Source: Anthoceros angustus
Lineage: Eukaryota > Streptophyta > Anthocerotopsida > Anthocerotales > Anthocerotaceae
Assembly (NCBI GenBank): GCA_010909165.1
Contig: MU008175.1
Span: forward strand, 186,001 to 250,000
Length of the DNA: 64,000 nt
Reading direction: 5' to 3'
Shown: positions 1 through 11,862 of the stretch, one piece after another
Position numbering within the stretch: position 1 is the first letter of the stretch
Layout: every line of letters starts with the position of its first letter
Notes under the pieces: generated by a model
What the model was told of the DNA's origin: nothing
What the model saw: only the letters and a program-made list of their open reading frames with translations
Databases searched by the model: none
Made by a program: the position numbers and the translations under genes

Positions 1-8
1 CCGGCCGC

Positions 9-84
9 GACGGGGACGGGGACGGGGACGGGAACGGGAACGGGAACGGGAACGGGAACGGGAACGGGAACGGGAACGGGGACG
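9..84. repeat. GGGGAC/GGGAAC hexanucleotide microsatellite
   Basis: About a dozen units of a 6-base repeat run from the left edge: first GGGGAC units, then GGGAAC units, then one final GGGGAC. The change of one base part-way through is typical of a microsatellite that has expanded in two phases. The array may continue outside the window. It is not a plant telomere repeat, which would be TTTAGGG or TTAGGG. Confidence 0.9.
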
Positions 85-1654
85 ATGGACGGGGGCCGAG
101 CACAGCGGCCCGGAACGGGTCGCGTCCGGAGTAAAGACGAGACGCGACGCCATCCCCTCACCGGCCACCATCCTCGTCATGGCGATCATATGCAGCCCCA
201 AACGGCCTGCTTTGCGAGGCCGGTTAGATGCACCAAACGGTCCGCACGTGCACACCGTCTTTCACTCCATGGAGACGTGCACTTCTCCGCCCGCCAGCTC
301 TACCCCTTCACTCCCGGCCCGCGCAGCACCACGTCATCCACGGCCGGCGCTTTCACGGAAACTCCACATATCTTGCAAATGCAAGCGGATGCAAGCGGAA
401 TCCCTCGCGAAAGTGATCGGTTGTGCAAGTGTTCGGCAAAGTAAAAATACGAGTCCTTTGATTTGTGAGAGTTTCTTTTTCGCGCAAGACAACTGTTATT
501 ATCCTATCGTATTATATTGAAGCATTTTTTTTTTCACCTCTTCATCTTATCCACCCAATCCTCGTTGCACAGCGCATCACACATACATTCACTCCTGCAT
601 CATGGAATGTCCGAAAATGGGAGTGAAAGCACAGCTTTTTTTTCAGGAAATAAGAGGAATTAAAATAAATATGCCAGACTACCGACACATTGTGATATTA
701 CTCTCCATCGTAAACAGGATCCGAACATTGTCAAGATGAAAGGCGCCGAACGGACCGGACGGCTCATATAAATGTCTATTCTAACTTATCCATGGTCCGA
801 AGATGTGCATTTGGGGTTGAGGATCGGCGTGAGGAGGAATACATTGTGTCCGACCTAGATTAGTCAATAGCCCATAGTGGCAAAGTACACTTGTGCTAGG
901 ATGACCAGGCGAAGACCACTTATTATATCTGACAAGATTGCGTGCTGACTAAACAGACCTAGCATGTTTCTGTCTAGCAGGGGTTATGTGTATTTGCAGT
1001 GTCAAGTTTAGCCTAGGTAGCTCATCATCGGAATCGAGCCCTGCACCCTCCTTGTCATCCGCAAAGACATTTGGTCCATTAAATTTCGATAAGTCAAGAT
1101 AAGGCATTAATCTCTCATTGCTAGATCGATCCAACCCGTCTTCCCCGATATTTTGTCTAGCAGTGTAGTTGAACAGGTTCTCCCGAATTTGCTCATGGGA
1201 CTCCTTCCTCGATTGTTTTCGACGAGTAGGTATGAAACCATATAATAGGATCATTGTTTCACTAACAAACAACTGCTAGAGGTTCGTTGGACTAGTTGCA
1301 CGTCATCTGGCACCTTTCCTACTCCCCTCCACAGTCGTAGAGCCGGTCCCAACCTTTACTTCTTGCATACATCAGCCCTCAAGGGCATCTGTATGATTCG
1401 TGATCCACCAATGCACCATTAAATATGACTTCTCGCAGCTGAAAGCCACTTCCTCTACTCTTGCGATCCAGAACAGCTATTCTGCACATTGGCTTCACAA
1501 AGAAAAAAGACCATCATGCTAGCACAAATCTCTTCCACATCTCCATTTATGGCCTCTTCCTCTCTCTTCAATCGCTTTATCTGCTGGTCAGGTTCGAGGT
1601 ACATGTTTCCAACAGGCATCTATCTGTGGAGGTATTCAAATACCTAGTCCAATA
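85..1654. other. Intergenic DNA, no supported gene
   Basis: No protein family could be recognised here. The first 450 bases are GC-rich and the rest AT-rich. The only ORF with a protein-like composition is a minus-strand one at 949-1272 (107 codons, acidic C-terminal half). It matches no family I know and has no visible upstream signals, so it is not called a gene. Confidence 0.5.
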
Positions 1655-2986
1655 GCGTCTGTGTAGAAAGGGGTTTCTCCTGTCAAAAGGGGTTTTGGAA
1701 AAAATCCCAACCCTATTTCGCTGGAAATTGAAGTGGTTTGGTTTTTGTTGGTTTTTGTAGGTGTTCATCCATCGGTTTCGGGCATTCTCGGCTCCGGCAC
1801 CACTTCCTGTCGAGTCATTTACACCGCGCTGGCGCCTTGTACTCAGGTTCATGGCGATTTAGACGGTGTGATGAAGGGCCAGTGACCTCATTGTTCCATA
1901 ATTTCCTCATATCCGTAGTTTCTGCATTTTGTGTGGTTTTATATGTTTTTGTATAAGAGGGGGGCCTAGGTGCGCATAAGTGCGCGCCTAAACAACGCTA
2001 TGCGCAAAACTTGTGCACGCACTGTGCAAAAAGAACGCGAAAAATGATCTTCTAATGGGGAAACATGTCCTTTTGAAGGTCTGAGGATGTGCCGGAACTC
2101 CCGACAAAATAACAAGTAGCAGACATCGGTGGAAGTTCACCTAGACCGCTCTCACACATCTATCCTATGCCCTAATGCGACGAAGAACACCCTATCCCCT
2201 TTTTATCCTTTACGGTGTTTCCGTCTCTTTCGGCGGTGACCTAGTACCGGGTTATCATCAAATATGCCAGGGGGGCCCAGCTGGGTGAACAAGTGCGTGC
2301 ACCAGGGGGCAAGAAGGGCCTAGGAGCATGAACCCATATGGTTCATGCCTTCTAGTGCATTCCCAGACGGTTCATCCAAAGAAAAAAAAGAGCAAAAAGT
2401 CTTAAAAACCCCAAAAAAATCCCAAAAAATCTTGAGACGCATGGCATGGTCTCAGCTCCAAGTGCAGACCATGCCACTCTTATTCTCGCACTGCACGCGG
2501 ATCAAGAGCATCAGGTCAACGAAGATATTATTGTCCCAATGTCTAAGAAACAAAGTCCTGTAAAATTTCCAGAACGAGAGTATAGTCTTAGGATTGACTG
2601 GTACGAATGAAAGGAAGTTTGCGCACCAGAATTATAGCAAGCCCTAAAAACTCTAAACGTTTGTATACGTCCAACACCTGGCAATGATTGCCAGGCATTG
2701 GAACCTGTTTAGATGTAAGTGCGCGCTTAAGTTTGCGCACGAATTCTGTATCCAGTTTGAAAGAAAAAGCCGAACGAAAATGGGACTTTAGGTTTTTGCC
2801 ATGTACTTGCATCTACAATCTCAAATAATGTGTATCAAAACAATTATTCAAAAGGTTGCCGGTGACATGTCTGCAGGGAAATACCAAAAAGGCTGATAGT
2901 GCAGATCTTTTCAAGTGCAAAAAGAAGTCCGGCCATGTCCGTGTGCAAGGAGGGGTTTCAGGAGAAACCCCTTTCTACACAGACGC
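1655..2986. mobile_element. 1.33-kb element bounded by 28-bp perfect inverted repeats, probably a non-autonomous DNA transposon
   Basis: Positions 1655-1682 and 2959-2986 are exact reverse complements over 28 bases; the outer end reads GCGTCTGTGTAGAAAGG. Inside there is no ORF resembling a transposase. This layout is what a non-autonomous terminal-inverted-repeat transposon looks like. I could not find a clean target-site duplication (left flank ends CCAATA, right flank starts CGCTGT), so the superfamily stays open and the true ends may differ by a few bases. The interior contains A-rich and G-rich runs but no recognisable domain. Confidence 0.6.
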
Positions 2987-5265
2987 CGCTGTCCTCCAAA
3001 TATAGAACCATTATGGGAGATAAGATGGCCTTCATGGTTTCACAATCATAGCACGTCCAAGGCATGGACAGCGAAAAACTTCTCCCTTATAATGAAAATC
3101 GCACTTCGTGCTTAATGCAATCAAAAGGTGGCAATAGGCAACAGATGGCAAAAGTCCATAAAGATGGCACCTAAGACCACGAAAGGTGGCATAATCAAAG
3201 ATCATCAACGGTGGCATAATCTAAGCATGCACTATACATTACAAAGCACATGATACTATAACTAGGGACTTATCACCCCAATGTAATCAGATAAGATAAG
3301 ATGTAAATAAAAGATTACTTACTATCTTTAAAGATTACTTACTTAGAGTGCCTTGAAACCTGCTCGTCATAAAAAACCGCATTTAGACATACTAAAATCA
3401 TTAAAAACATACAAAAGTCAAACACTGGGGCAAAGAGGAGTTTGCTCGATACTGGGGTTGTCTGGAGGATCTGCAACAGGATCTTCTTCAATCAGTATTG
3501 GTGAGTTTTCCATATCCGCAATGAGACACATTGAGAAGAATTCTTATGCGGTGGACTTTAGGATTAATTGGGAGCAATATCGTTGAGGATATAGACTTTC
3601 TCCAAAATTGGCTCCATTGTTGTTTCCACGTGTTCGTAAGTACTTTTCAGCTTGTTCATTTTTGTTGCGATCTCCTCTATTTTCTTATAGGTGTTGTTCA
3701 CAACCTATATTAAATAGTATCATTAGTATATATCAAAGAAATAAGAAATAATAATAGAAGAAATTTAAAACAACAAAATTCGTTCTTATGTAAGGATTTG
3801 AGAAACACATTGTTCAATGTTGTGATGCGATTTTGTTATGCCTATGGTTTATTCCTAAGGTTGTTTATCAGCCTGGTGTTCTTTTTCAAGTCCTGCAAAA
3901 GAACAAATTTGACAAAATACATATTTCAATTTAAGAATACATGAAAATACTACAAACGGATTGCATCGTTTTCATTTTAGATAGTTGCATCGGGTCAACC
4001 AAAACTAGAAGGTTGTTGGTTTTCAGCAAAGCTCGCTCATTATCCCTTTAAACCACCACCACAAATCGATATATTACATAAGAATAAAAAATATAAATTA
4101 AAAAAACTATAAAAAAAGACCATATGTTCAAGAAATTTTAACGACATGGCTTACAAATCAAGGGCACACAGGATAGCGCATGACTCTAACGCCATGTTTA
4201 TTGAAGGGAGTAAATTTCCGAAGCCGGTCCTTTTAGTTTTGAACCCTCCTCACAAATTCGACGCAATCCCTAAAACAACATTTAGCTATGTTTTCAAAAT
4301 GACATAACCATTGTTGTCGTGTTCACATACATGAAGTCGTTATTTTCAACTAGGCGAGCAAAATGACCCTCAAAGGTGTCGGCCGAGCGGCGCCCAACCG
4401 AGGAGTGGTGAGAAAGACAATGACTTAAGCCTCCTCAAAAACCAAAACAAGGTCCACATTCCAATGTCACAAAACCGAACTGTGCTTGAGGACACTAGCA
4501 TGCCGGTGTTCTTATAGCAAGAAGGAAACCCTTAACTACAGAATACAAATATGCAGTTGGCTACACTTTATAAGGTCCCTCATGGGACAATTTAACCTGT
4601 AACTTAAACAGGCCTTGAGCCGATACTAAATACATGACCACTATTAAGTTCTGCATATGCTCCACTTCCGGGTTGTCAAAACCATCATTTTCACCCACCA
4701 TCGCTTTGGCGTCTTCATTCTCCTCAACTCCTAGTCTCATCAACGCTTGCGTCAGCACCCGGCAGCTGTGGTTGTTGCTTATGCATCATTCCTTTGCTGT
4801 TTCGGTCTAGGAGGACATTCACGCCTATCTGGATTTCGGCATTCACGGGTTTGAATCATTGTCTTTGTCAAACAAGTAAGTAAGTCCGCCAAGCGTTTGA
4901 ATGCATGTTCGAAATTGAATGAGCAAAAATACGGCATCTTTCAGATGTCGAATCATAATTACAACTTTGGTCGATCTTAAAGATGGAGTCCAATACTTAA
5001 ACACGCGCCCAAGAGCTATGACCTTTGCAGTACGATGGTCGTGACCTTAAATGAGCTCGACAAAAGGCAAGGAACTTGAGCGAGCCATGAATCTCTTCAC
5101 CGTTTCGATTTCACCATAATACGCTACCATTCATATTACACCATGAGTAATTTCAAACTACGCAATCAATACACCATTGAAATTAGAAAATATCTGCCAT
5201 CATTATGGATTCAATACTACAAATTCTTAGGATAGAATGATTCTAAAGCAAACCAATTATTCAAT
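2987..5265. other. AT-rich intergenic DNA, no supported gene
   Basis: All reading frames are broken by frequent stops and no protein family is recognisable. A 65-codon minus-strand ORF at 4561-4758 is short, has no recognisable domain and is not called. Confidence 0.5.
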
Positions 5266-5463
5266 GCTCACAAAACTTTAATTATGCTGGCCAAAATAGC
5301 TCATAAAACTCTAATTATGCTAGCCAAAATAGCTCATAAAACTCTAATTGTGCTAGCTAAAATAGCTCATAAAACTCTAATTATGCTGGCCAAAATAGCT
5401 CATAAATCTCTAATTATGCTGGCCAAAATAGCTCATAAAACTCTAATTATGCTGGCCAAAATA
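5266..5463. repeat. 33-bp tandem repeat, six units
   Basis: Six consecutive units of 33 bases, each with the core TTATGCTGGCCAAAATAGCT and a linker of CATAAAACTCTAA, differ by only a few substitutions (GGCC/AGCC/AGCT, AAACT/AATCT). Because 33 is divisible by three, the plus strand stays open through the array and would encode an 11-residue repeat (MLAKIAHKTLI). The open frame follows from the unit length and is not evidence of a gene. Confidence 0.9.
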
Positions 5464-7586
5464 AAGATATGTGAGTCGAACCCAAGATCACCACATCACC
5501 TAATACCAAGAACATATTATGTTACCATAATAGGATGCGGTCAAAACTTAAAGAGCAAGCCTTTAAAAAAACCTAACTAACACTATCAAAAACATACTAT
5601 GGTACCATAATTGGATGTAATCAGAACTTATAAAGTAAGCCTTTCAAAAACCCAACTAAGATCCAAAACAAATATACAAGGTTCGCACTTGTCACCTCCA
5701 TTTGATAAAAAAAAATCAGCTGCTTGATTACCTGTTCAAGTTACAACATGCTTCATGCCCTAAATATGTATCATAAATAGGAGTGTTCATGGGGGTGGGT
5801 GCCGGCTTGCCAGCGTGTATAGGCAGGGATTGAGCAGAAGAGACGACGCTATTTGGGAGGGAGCAAATCGAGATCATCAACCATTAGAGTTTTATATGCA
5901 AATTAGCAATGTCACAAATATGGGCACATTAAATGACCTACCAAATCGTGGACCATAGCTTTGCTTTGAAACTATCGTATAAAAGGACTACGAATTTGCT
6001 TGGGCATAAGAAGTGGGGGTACCTAGCATGTCATAGGGCGCCGACCAGCGACTAAAACAGACATCCACGAGGGACTCCCAAAACCCAATGACCTTTTTTG
6101 TTCTAAAGATCTTTGTAAAACTCGATTGTGGATGTCACGCTTGCCATGCTTAGCCACAGTTTTGCTGTAGAATACGCATAGTTTTGTAACTTGACCAACA
6201 CTGATGGTCTGGTTTTTTTAAGTCTGGTTTTTGACCAAGTGACGAAAAAAGTTGATTTAGGACACATTAGAAAACCCCTTAGACATATAAAAGGTACAAA
6301 ACCTTCATGCAGAATATTAACCCCCTTACAAAAATATGGTCTTCCATTAATTGCTGCTGCAATTTGAAAATACGATTTAGAGGGAAAAATTAGGTGAAAA
6401 GAAAATTTTACATTAACCTGTTGTGAATACCAACTTGGTAGCTTTTCTTCTTAGTTCCGAATGAGCATGCTCTTCAGATCCCGCACAGAATCTGCCAATA
6501 ACTTAGAGTTCTATAATTAGGTCGTGAAACAAACTTTGACAAACAATTGGAAAGAAATTGAAACGGTGTCTCAACATGTGCAACAACAACCGCCATGAAA
6601 AGACAACATTGTCTTATAGAACTTATGAGAGCTGTTGTTGTGCTTGTTTTCCTTGATCTTTCGCTATTATGATTACCTACGCGTCAAAGTACACAAGTTA
6701 GCAAGCAACGCGCAACGCAACTAAGTACAACAACTGATTCTTGATTGAGCTGAGGATTGTCCAACTCAAAGCAGGGGAGGAGTGACTTACTATATAGTGT
6801 CTGGTCAACTTGCTTTCGGTGCTTTGTATCACACCATAGAGTGGGTGTTAGACAAGCCAAAGGTGCTCATGCTTTAATAATGAAGTTTGTCGCACGGCGC
6901 GCTGGGACAAATGACAACATGGAAGTTTCTTAAACACTCATTGAACAACTATTGTTAAATACTGACCAGTTCTTCAAAGATCAATATTTGTCTGCCCAAA
7001 AAACTTCTCTTCTCAGAACTCGTGTGTTAGAGACCTAGCACGCTAAAATTCCTTTGCGTTCCCCAAGCTTACACCATCAAGCCAATCTTTGGTAATATCA
7101 TGAGATGTAATTCAGGTGAATTTTTAGGTTTGTTAAGCCATTCTTGAGTAATAACATATAATCATTTGTTGCCCAATAACCTTTCAGATTTGTCAAGCCA
7201 GTCTTGAATAATATTACGAGATCTTATTATGAGTTTTTAGGTTTGTTGATACATCGTGGTATGCACAATTCATATTATTCACACAGAGGAAATCTAATTC
7301 AGGGGCACGCCGAGTGTGTCTAGTTCTTGTATGTAAGTTTTTTAGCGTGTAATAGTTTATCCAAAAAAGTTAAAGAGCAGCACAATTGCTAAAAGATCTC
7401 CAAAAAAAAAACAAATCTTTAAATACAAAAAGCGGCAAATGTTAACGGAGGGCTCATTGTGAGTCGATTTTTCCTTTAAGGATAAAATAGCCATCATCTC
7501 CCCCAGCCTAAAGTCCCCGAAGGATTCTAAAAATTCCTTAGAAATGAATGACCGGCTACTTTACGGGTGGTGCATCACGTCACCCG
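5464..7586. other. AT-rich intergenic DNA, no supported gene
   Basis: No domain, RNA gene or terminal repeat could be identified. Short direct similarities occur around 7081-7240, where 'caagccaatctt' and 'caagccagtcttg' recur with nearby 'aggtttgtt' motifs. They suggest an old local duplication, too decayed to delimit. Confidence 0.4.
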
Positions 7587-7650
7587 TCAAGAAGAAGAAG
7601 AAGAGGAATTTTATTGAAGTCCACAAAGGACGGATTTCCGTCATGGGACT
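7587..7650. repeat. Element-end motif, copy 1 (shared with 11.82 kb)
   Basis: The stretch with GAATTTTATT, AGTCCAC, AAGGAC and CATGGGACT in order recurs in the same order and orientation at 11821-11862. Read on the minus strand it contains AATAAAATTC, like a polyadenylation region of an old retroelement. The 4.2-kb spacing could mark the two ends of a decayed element, but no coding region supports that. Confidence 0.35.
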
Positions 7651-7899
7651 GAAATATGATAACTACATAGATTGTGGTAAAATAATCTGCACTAATATAA
7701 TGGTAAATTTAAACAAGACAAATAATCTTCAATCAATCAACAATGTCAATGAAATTGCGTGAACGAAAGCCAAACACCACCAATTCATCCTCACGAAAGA
7801 AAGCCACTTGACTTGTAGCACGAGTTGCTCTGAAAGCAAGGAACTTCTCCTTCTTAGTGTTCCATTGCAATGGTGTAAGATCCTCATTGATATATAACT

Positions 7900-8095
7900 G
7901 ACTTGTTCGTAACATAGACCTTCGCTTCTGCCGATCCACAACATAGACCTGCACTTCTGCCGATCCACATAGCCTTTTAACTTGTCCGTAACATAGACCT
8001 ACGCTTCTCTGCTGATCCACATAGCCTTTTGACTTGTTCGTAACGTAGACCTGCGCTTCTCTGCCGATCCACAACATAGACCTGCACTTCTGGGA
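7900..8095. repeat. Imperfect tandem repeat with GTAACATAGACCT motif
   Basis: Units built from 'gtaacatagacct', 'gcttctctgccgatcca' and 'catagccttttgacttg' recur about five times with variable spacing. This is the left end of a minisatellite cluster that continues to 8584. ORFs across it on the minus strand are repeat-driven. Confidence 0.7.
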
Positions 8096-8381
8096 TCAGG
8101 GATCATAACTGCATAACTTGATTTGGGCATAATTGTGTAACTTGATTTGGGCAACAAGGAACCTTTTGACAAAGCAGGGATCATAATTGCGTAACTTGGT
8201 TTGGGCAACAGGGAACCTTTGACAAAGCAGGGATCATGACTACGTAACTTGATTTGGGCAACAGGGAAAAGGGACAATCCCTGACTACGTAACTTGATTT
8301 GGGCAACAGGGAAAAGGGACACTTGATTTGGGCAACAGGGAAAAGGGACACTTGATTTGACAAAGCAGAGATCATGACAGC
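8096..8381. repeat. Degenerate minisatellite (AACTTGATTTGGGCAA units)
   Basis: The core AACTTGATTTGGGCAACAGG recurs about seven times, interspersed with 'caaagcagggatcatgac' segments. It looks like a higher-order or decayed form of the regular array immediately to the right. Confidence 0.75.
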
Positions 8382-8584
8382 GTAACTTGATTTGGGCAAG
8401 AGGGAAAAGGGAAACTTGATTTGGGCAAGAGGGAAAAGGGAAACTTGATTTGGGCAAGAGGGAAAAGGGAAACTTGATTTGGGCAAGAGGGAAAAGGGAA
8501 ACTTGATTTGGGCAAGAGGGAAAAGGGAAACTTGATTTGGGCAAGAGGGAAAAGGGAAACTTGATTTGGGCAACAGGGAAAAGA
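8382..8584. repeat. 29-bp minisatellite, about seven units
   Basis: Nearly identical 29-base units follow one another, each AACTTGATTTGGGCAAGAGG plus GAAAAGGGA. The last unit carries CAACAGG instead of CAAGAGG. The near identity shows recent homogenisation. The array stops about 20 bases from the 3' end of the tRNA-Asp gene. Minus-strand ORFs here (repeating PNQVSLFPLAQIKFPFS) are products of the repeat. Confidence 0.9.
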
Positions 8585-8604
8585 ACAAGGAGCAGCCCTG
8601 AGGT

Positions 8605-8676
8605 CGCCGTTGCCGGGGATCGAACCCGGGTCACCCGCGTGACAGGCGGGAATACTCACCACTATACTACAACGAC
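8605..8676 (-). tRNA. tRNA-Asp (anticodon GTC)
   Basis: The minus strand reads as a 72-nt cloverleaf. The acceptor stem GTCGTTG pairs with CAACGGC (one G-T pair) and is followed by discriminator G. The A-box region is TAGTATAGTGG, the anticodon stem is CCCGC/GCGGG around CTGTCAC (GTC anticodon), and the B box is GGTTCGATCCC. There is no intron and no encoded CCA, as expected for a eukaryotic nuclear gene. It would read GAC/GAU codons and be transcribed by RNA polymerase III from its internal promoter. On the minus strand a 184-codon ORF crosses the gene; its peptide SIPACHAGDPGSIPG is simply the tRNA translated. The tRNA could be a functional gene or a dispersed copy; all stems pair well. Confidence 0.95.
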
Positions 8677-11600
8677 TTTGGCTTCCCAGGGGTGACTTTG
8701 TACAATTTAGTTCGTTTGACAATCCCGGACGACTATATTGCACTAACGGTGTCCATAGTGGATAGAGCAAGCGGGGTTGAATATGCAAGGGCTGGACGTG
8801 GTGAGGCTGTGGGAGAATGCAGAGCTCTCGGATGCTGTCTGAGAGGTTGTTACGATCCGATGGATCCCTTTGTGCTCCGCGGGTATAACAGCAAGACAAG
8901 CGCAACACATGTGTGCATTGTTGCAACTGACTGAAGTTGGATCCTCGTCACCTACTGAGAAATACCAAAACCGGAAAGTGGGAGTGAACGGGGGGCTGAG
9001 CTTGGTTATTTGTATGGGACCGATAGCAGGGACTGGAGCTTTGTTTTTAGGAAAAGGCTGAGTATACGTGTGCGGATGCTTTGGGGATTGCCGGCATGCA
9101 TGGACAATGTCTGCTTAGGTTCAGCTTTTCCAGTGTCGGAGTTTCTTTCACGCACAACTCGTGCTCTTGGAAGCTTACGCAAGAAAGGTTGAGGGAGCTC
9201 ACCACTGTGCAGACCGTGGACCCACACAAAGCTTCCAGCAGCACTTGTCTAATAATGGCCAAGTCACAAATCTAAACATGCCCCACACCCAATATTCCGT
9301 CCTGGGGAAGCAGGATGTGCATACTCGCCAATTCGTCCATGAATCAGAGCAGCAAAGCGGAGCAGTAACAATGCCGACCCCACCATAATCCACCTCTTGG
9401 CCCAAGGCCTTTAGGAAATCCGGGCGTGGCTTCCCGACCCCACCGGATGTCGGTGCACTGTGCAGCGCCGCAGCCGGTACCTGAAGCAGAGAAAGCCATG
9501 GCCACAACCGGATGAAAAAACCCGTGGGGAAAAGATGCTGGGTGGACGGTGGGATGGGAGAAAAACAGGCCCAGATGGATTCAAAAACATTCTTGACAGA
9601 CAGCATCTGCCCCGGCTGCCGGAGGACGTGGCGGGAAGGGTTGGAGCGATGTGAGCTGTGGGCGGTGAGAGTCGGGGGAATCTGGCTACAGTCCCAGTTG
9701 CCGGGGACCGGGGACCGGAAGTCGGGAGGGGAGGGGAGGGGATGCCATTGCGGATGCCTGGTGAAATGAGCCTGATCATCCTAGAGCTAGGGGGTGCTGG
9801 AAAGCTGGAGGAAACGATGCAGCTTGCATGCAGGAAAGCTGCCTTGGGGTGCGAGATGAAAGGCTTTGTATATGTCAGTGCTCAGGCTGCGGCTCTGCGC
9901 TGGTCTGCCAGTCGGGCAGCTAGTAAAACGGCAGGCAAGCTTGGTCAATCTGCTGTCCCAGCGGCAGACAAAGGGAATTTGTGGGGTTGTCTGCATCTGT
10001 ATGGGCGGAGGTGCCAGACGCAGAGGCAGAGGCTGTGACAGAACGGAACGGAATCCCTGACACTTGTTGCCTCCCGCCAGGCGAACTGGTGGGGCATGGT
10101 CTTGGTTCGAAGGCCTACGCGGTTTGCAGAATTCCACGGAGGAGGGGGCCCGGGGCGGTGTCTGGCTCGCTTCTGGCTGCTTGCGCGAGCTCTGCACTGG
10201 CGCACTATTTCGGTGGCCGGTGCCGCCTTGTTTTAACTTTTGCCTGCACGGGACGCTGCCCTGAGCGGTCTCCACCACCGCCATCCCTCTGCGACCATCG
10301 TCGTTCCAGTCTAGCTCGGGCCCGACGAAGGGATCTTTCAAAATCCCTCATTGCACTACGTGCTTTGCTCATTGACTGCAGCAGAGGCAGGCACCCACAA
10401 CAAACTACAAAGCACTTTTGTCAATTTCGTTTCATGCTTTGTCCAGTGGCCATCGCCGACAGGCCACCCGAGAATCACCTGCCCAGTCCCCTGACCGGCT
10501 CAATTGTCGAGCCCAGTGCGTCCGAGCCCGCCCGCCTGAGTCCAAACCCCATGGCATCTCACTCTGGATTCCCTTGCCCAGGCGTCGGCGTCGGACGTGT
10601 GCAGCTGCTGGGCCTGTTCCTGCCGATTTGACTTTGTGTCGCTCACGAGCAGGGGTAGTTGCATGCATGATGAGATGCCCATGGCTGCCCCGGCGTGGCC
10701 CCCTGCCCTCCAGATTCTTCCCACCCCTCTGTCCCAACATGTCACACGTTACATTCATGCACACAGTAACAGTTGTAGGCTCTGGCTGCAGATGTTTCAC
10801 ATCTCCCGTATCTTCCTTCTCCACAGTTCCCCCACCCCCAGCAGATGTGCTGAGCTCACGGATCTCCACACCTAAAAGGAAGGAATCTTTCACACGTCTC
10901 CGCGAGTGACGCAAACTCGGTCACACAAGAAGGCTACACACTCTTCTCCAGCTGCTTCACAGCTCCAAGCCCTGGAGGTGACGACATCTCGAAAACAGGA
11001 AACCGACACCGTCACAAACCAGCAGTCGGGCCCCGGCTGGCTGATCCATCTCTTCACTGTCTCTGAAACCCGCTTTACAGCCTGCAAGCCTTATCTGCCG
11101 CGTCGAGATGCCCTGGCCTGGATTCAGATAGCCTAGCCCATATGGGTATGCATCGCCAAGCGAATTAAGATACCGAATCCCACACTTAAAGAGTCCGGTG
11201 CCCACGGCTGCCTCTGCCTGCCTCGGGAACACCGCCGGCGCGTCCCTTAAGATAGAAAGGCCTTTGGGCATCCATGTATTGAAGAGGACTGGGAGCGACG
11301 TGTCCCGAGACAACCCACTCGCAGGACTGCTGTGAGAGCCAGAAGGTTCCCAGCGGCAGCGGCAGCGGCGTCGGCGTCGGCGTCGGCGGCCTGTGGGTCT
11401 GCTCTGCGATACCCAGCCACCAGCCATGGCCCATGCCAAGATCGCACCATATCTCATCGCAACAGCAACTGATTCCCTTCCCCGCCTTCACAAGAGTTCG
11501 GAGAGAGCCCGGCCGGGGCTAGCGCGAGCCACGTCCCACCGGTCTCGGGAACGGAGCCCGTTGCAACGCCCACGTGTCGCACGCCCTTTCCGTCTCAAAC

Positions 11601-11760
11601 ATCCGGCTGGGACCTTTTCCCAGGGCCCCACCTGCAACAGCCCGGCCCAGCCCAGCCTAGCACGGCCCGGGGCCCGCTGCTATTGCTATCTACTGCTTTT
11701 CACGTAAATCCGCTTTTCATCGCGCTGCTTTCTAGGCCTGGTCGGCCTTCAGCTGCACAA
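8677..11760. other. GC-richer segment without recognisable gene
   Basis: Base composition shifts to GC-rich compared with both sides, and ORFs of 80-216 codons appear on both strands. None contains a family motif, and the open frames overlap on opposite strands as expected from composition alone. Short GC repeats are present, for example GGCAGCGGCAGCGGCG and GTCGGCGTCGGCGTCGG near 11350-11390. The right end has a TATA-like TTTATATAGA at about 11770. It could be a promoter/CpG-type region, an old LTR or a gene with short exons; I cannot tell. Confidence 0.4.
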
Positions 11761-11820
11761 CGGAGAGACTTTATATAGAAAGAAAAGGGATGGAAAAAAA
11801 CACCACCTGCTGCGTTCACC

Positions 11821-11862
11821 AGAAGAAGAATTTTATTTTAGTCCACTAAGGACATGGGACTT
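11821..11862. repeat. Element-end motif, copy 2 (shared with 7.59 kb)
   Basis: GAATTTTATTTTAGTCCAC, AAGGAC and ATGGGACT appear in the same order as at 7587-7650, with a deletion between the last two blocks. Confidence 0.35.

Noticed and set aside
1-84. Possible telomere
   Set aside because: The unit GGGGAC/GGGAAC is not a plant telomere repeat and shows the phase change of an ordinary microsatellite.
8096-8584. Possible CRISPR array
   Set aside because: Units are contiguous without unique spacers, and the context is a eukaryotic nuclear genome.
7999-8926. Minus-strand ORFs of 135-211 codons
   Set aside because: They are translations of the 29-bp minisatellite and of the tRNA-Asp gene itself (SIPACHAGDPGSIPG is the tRNA read as protein).
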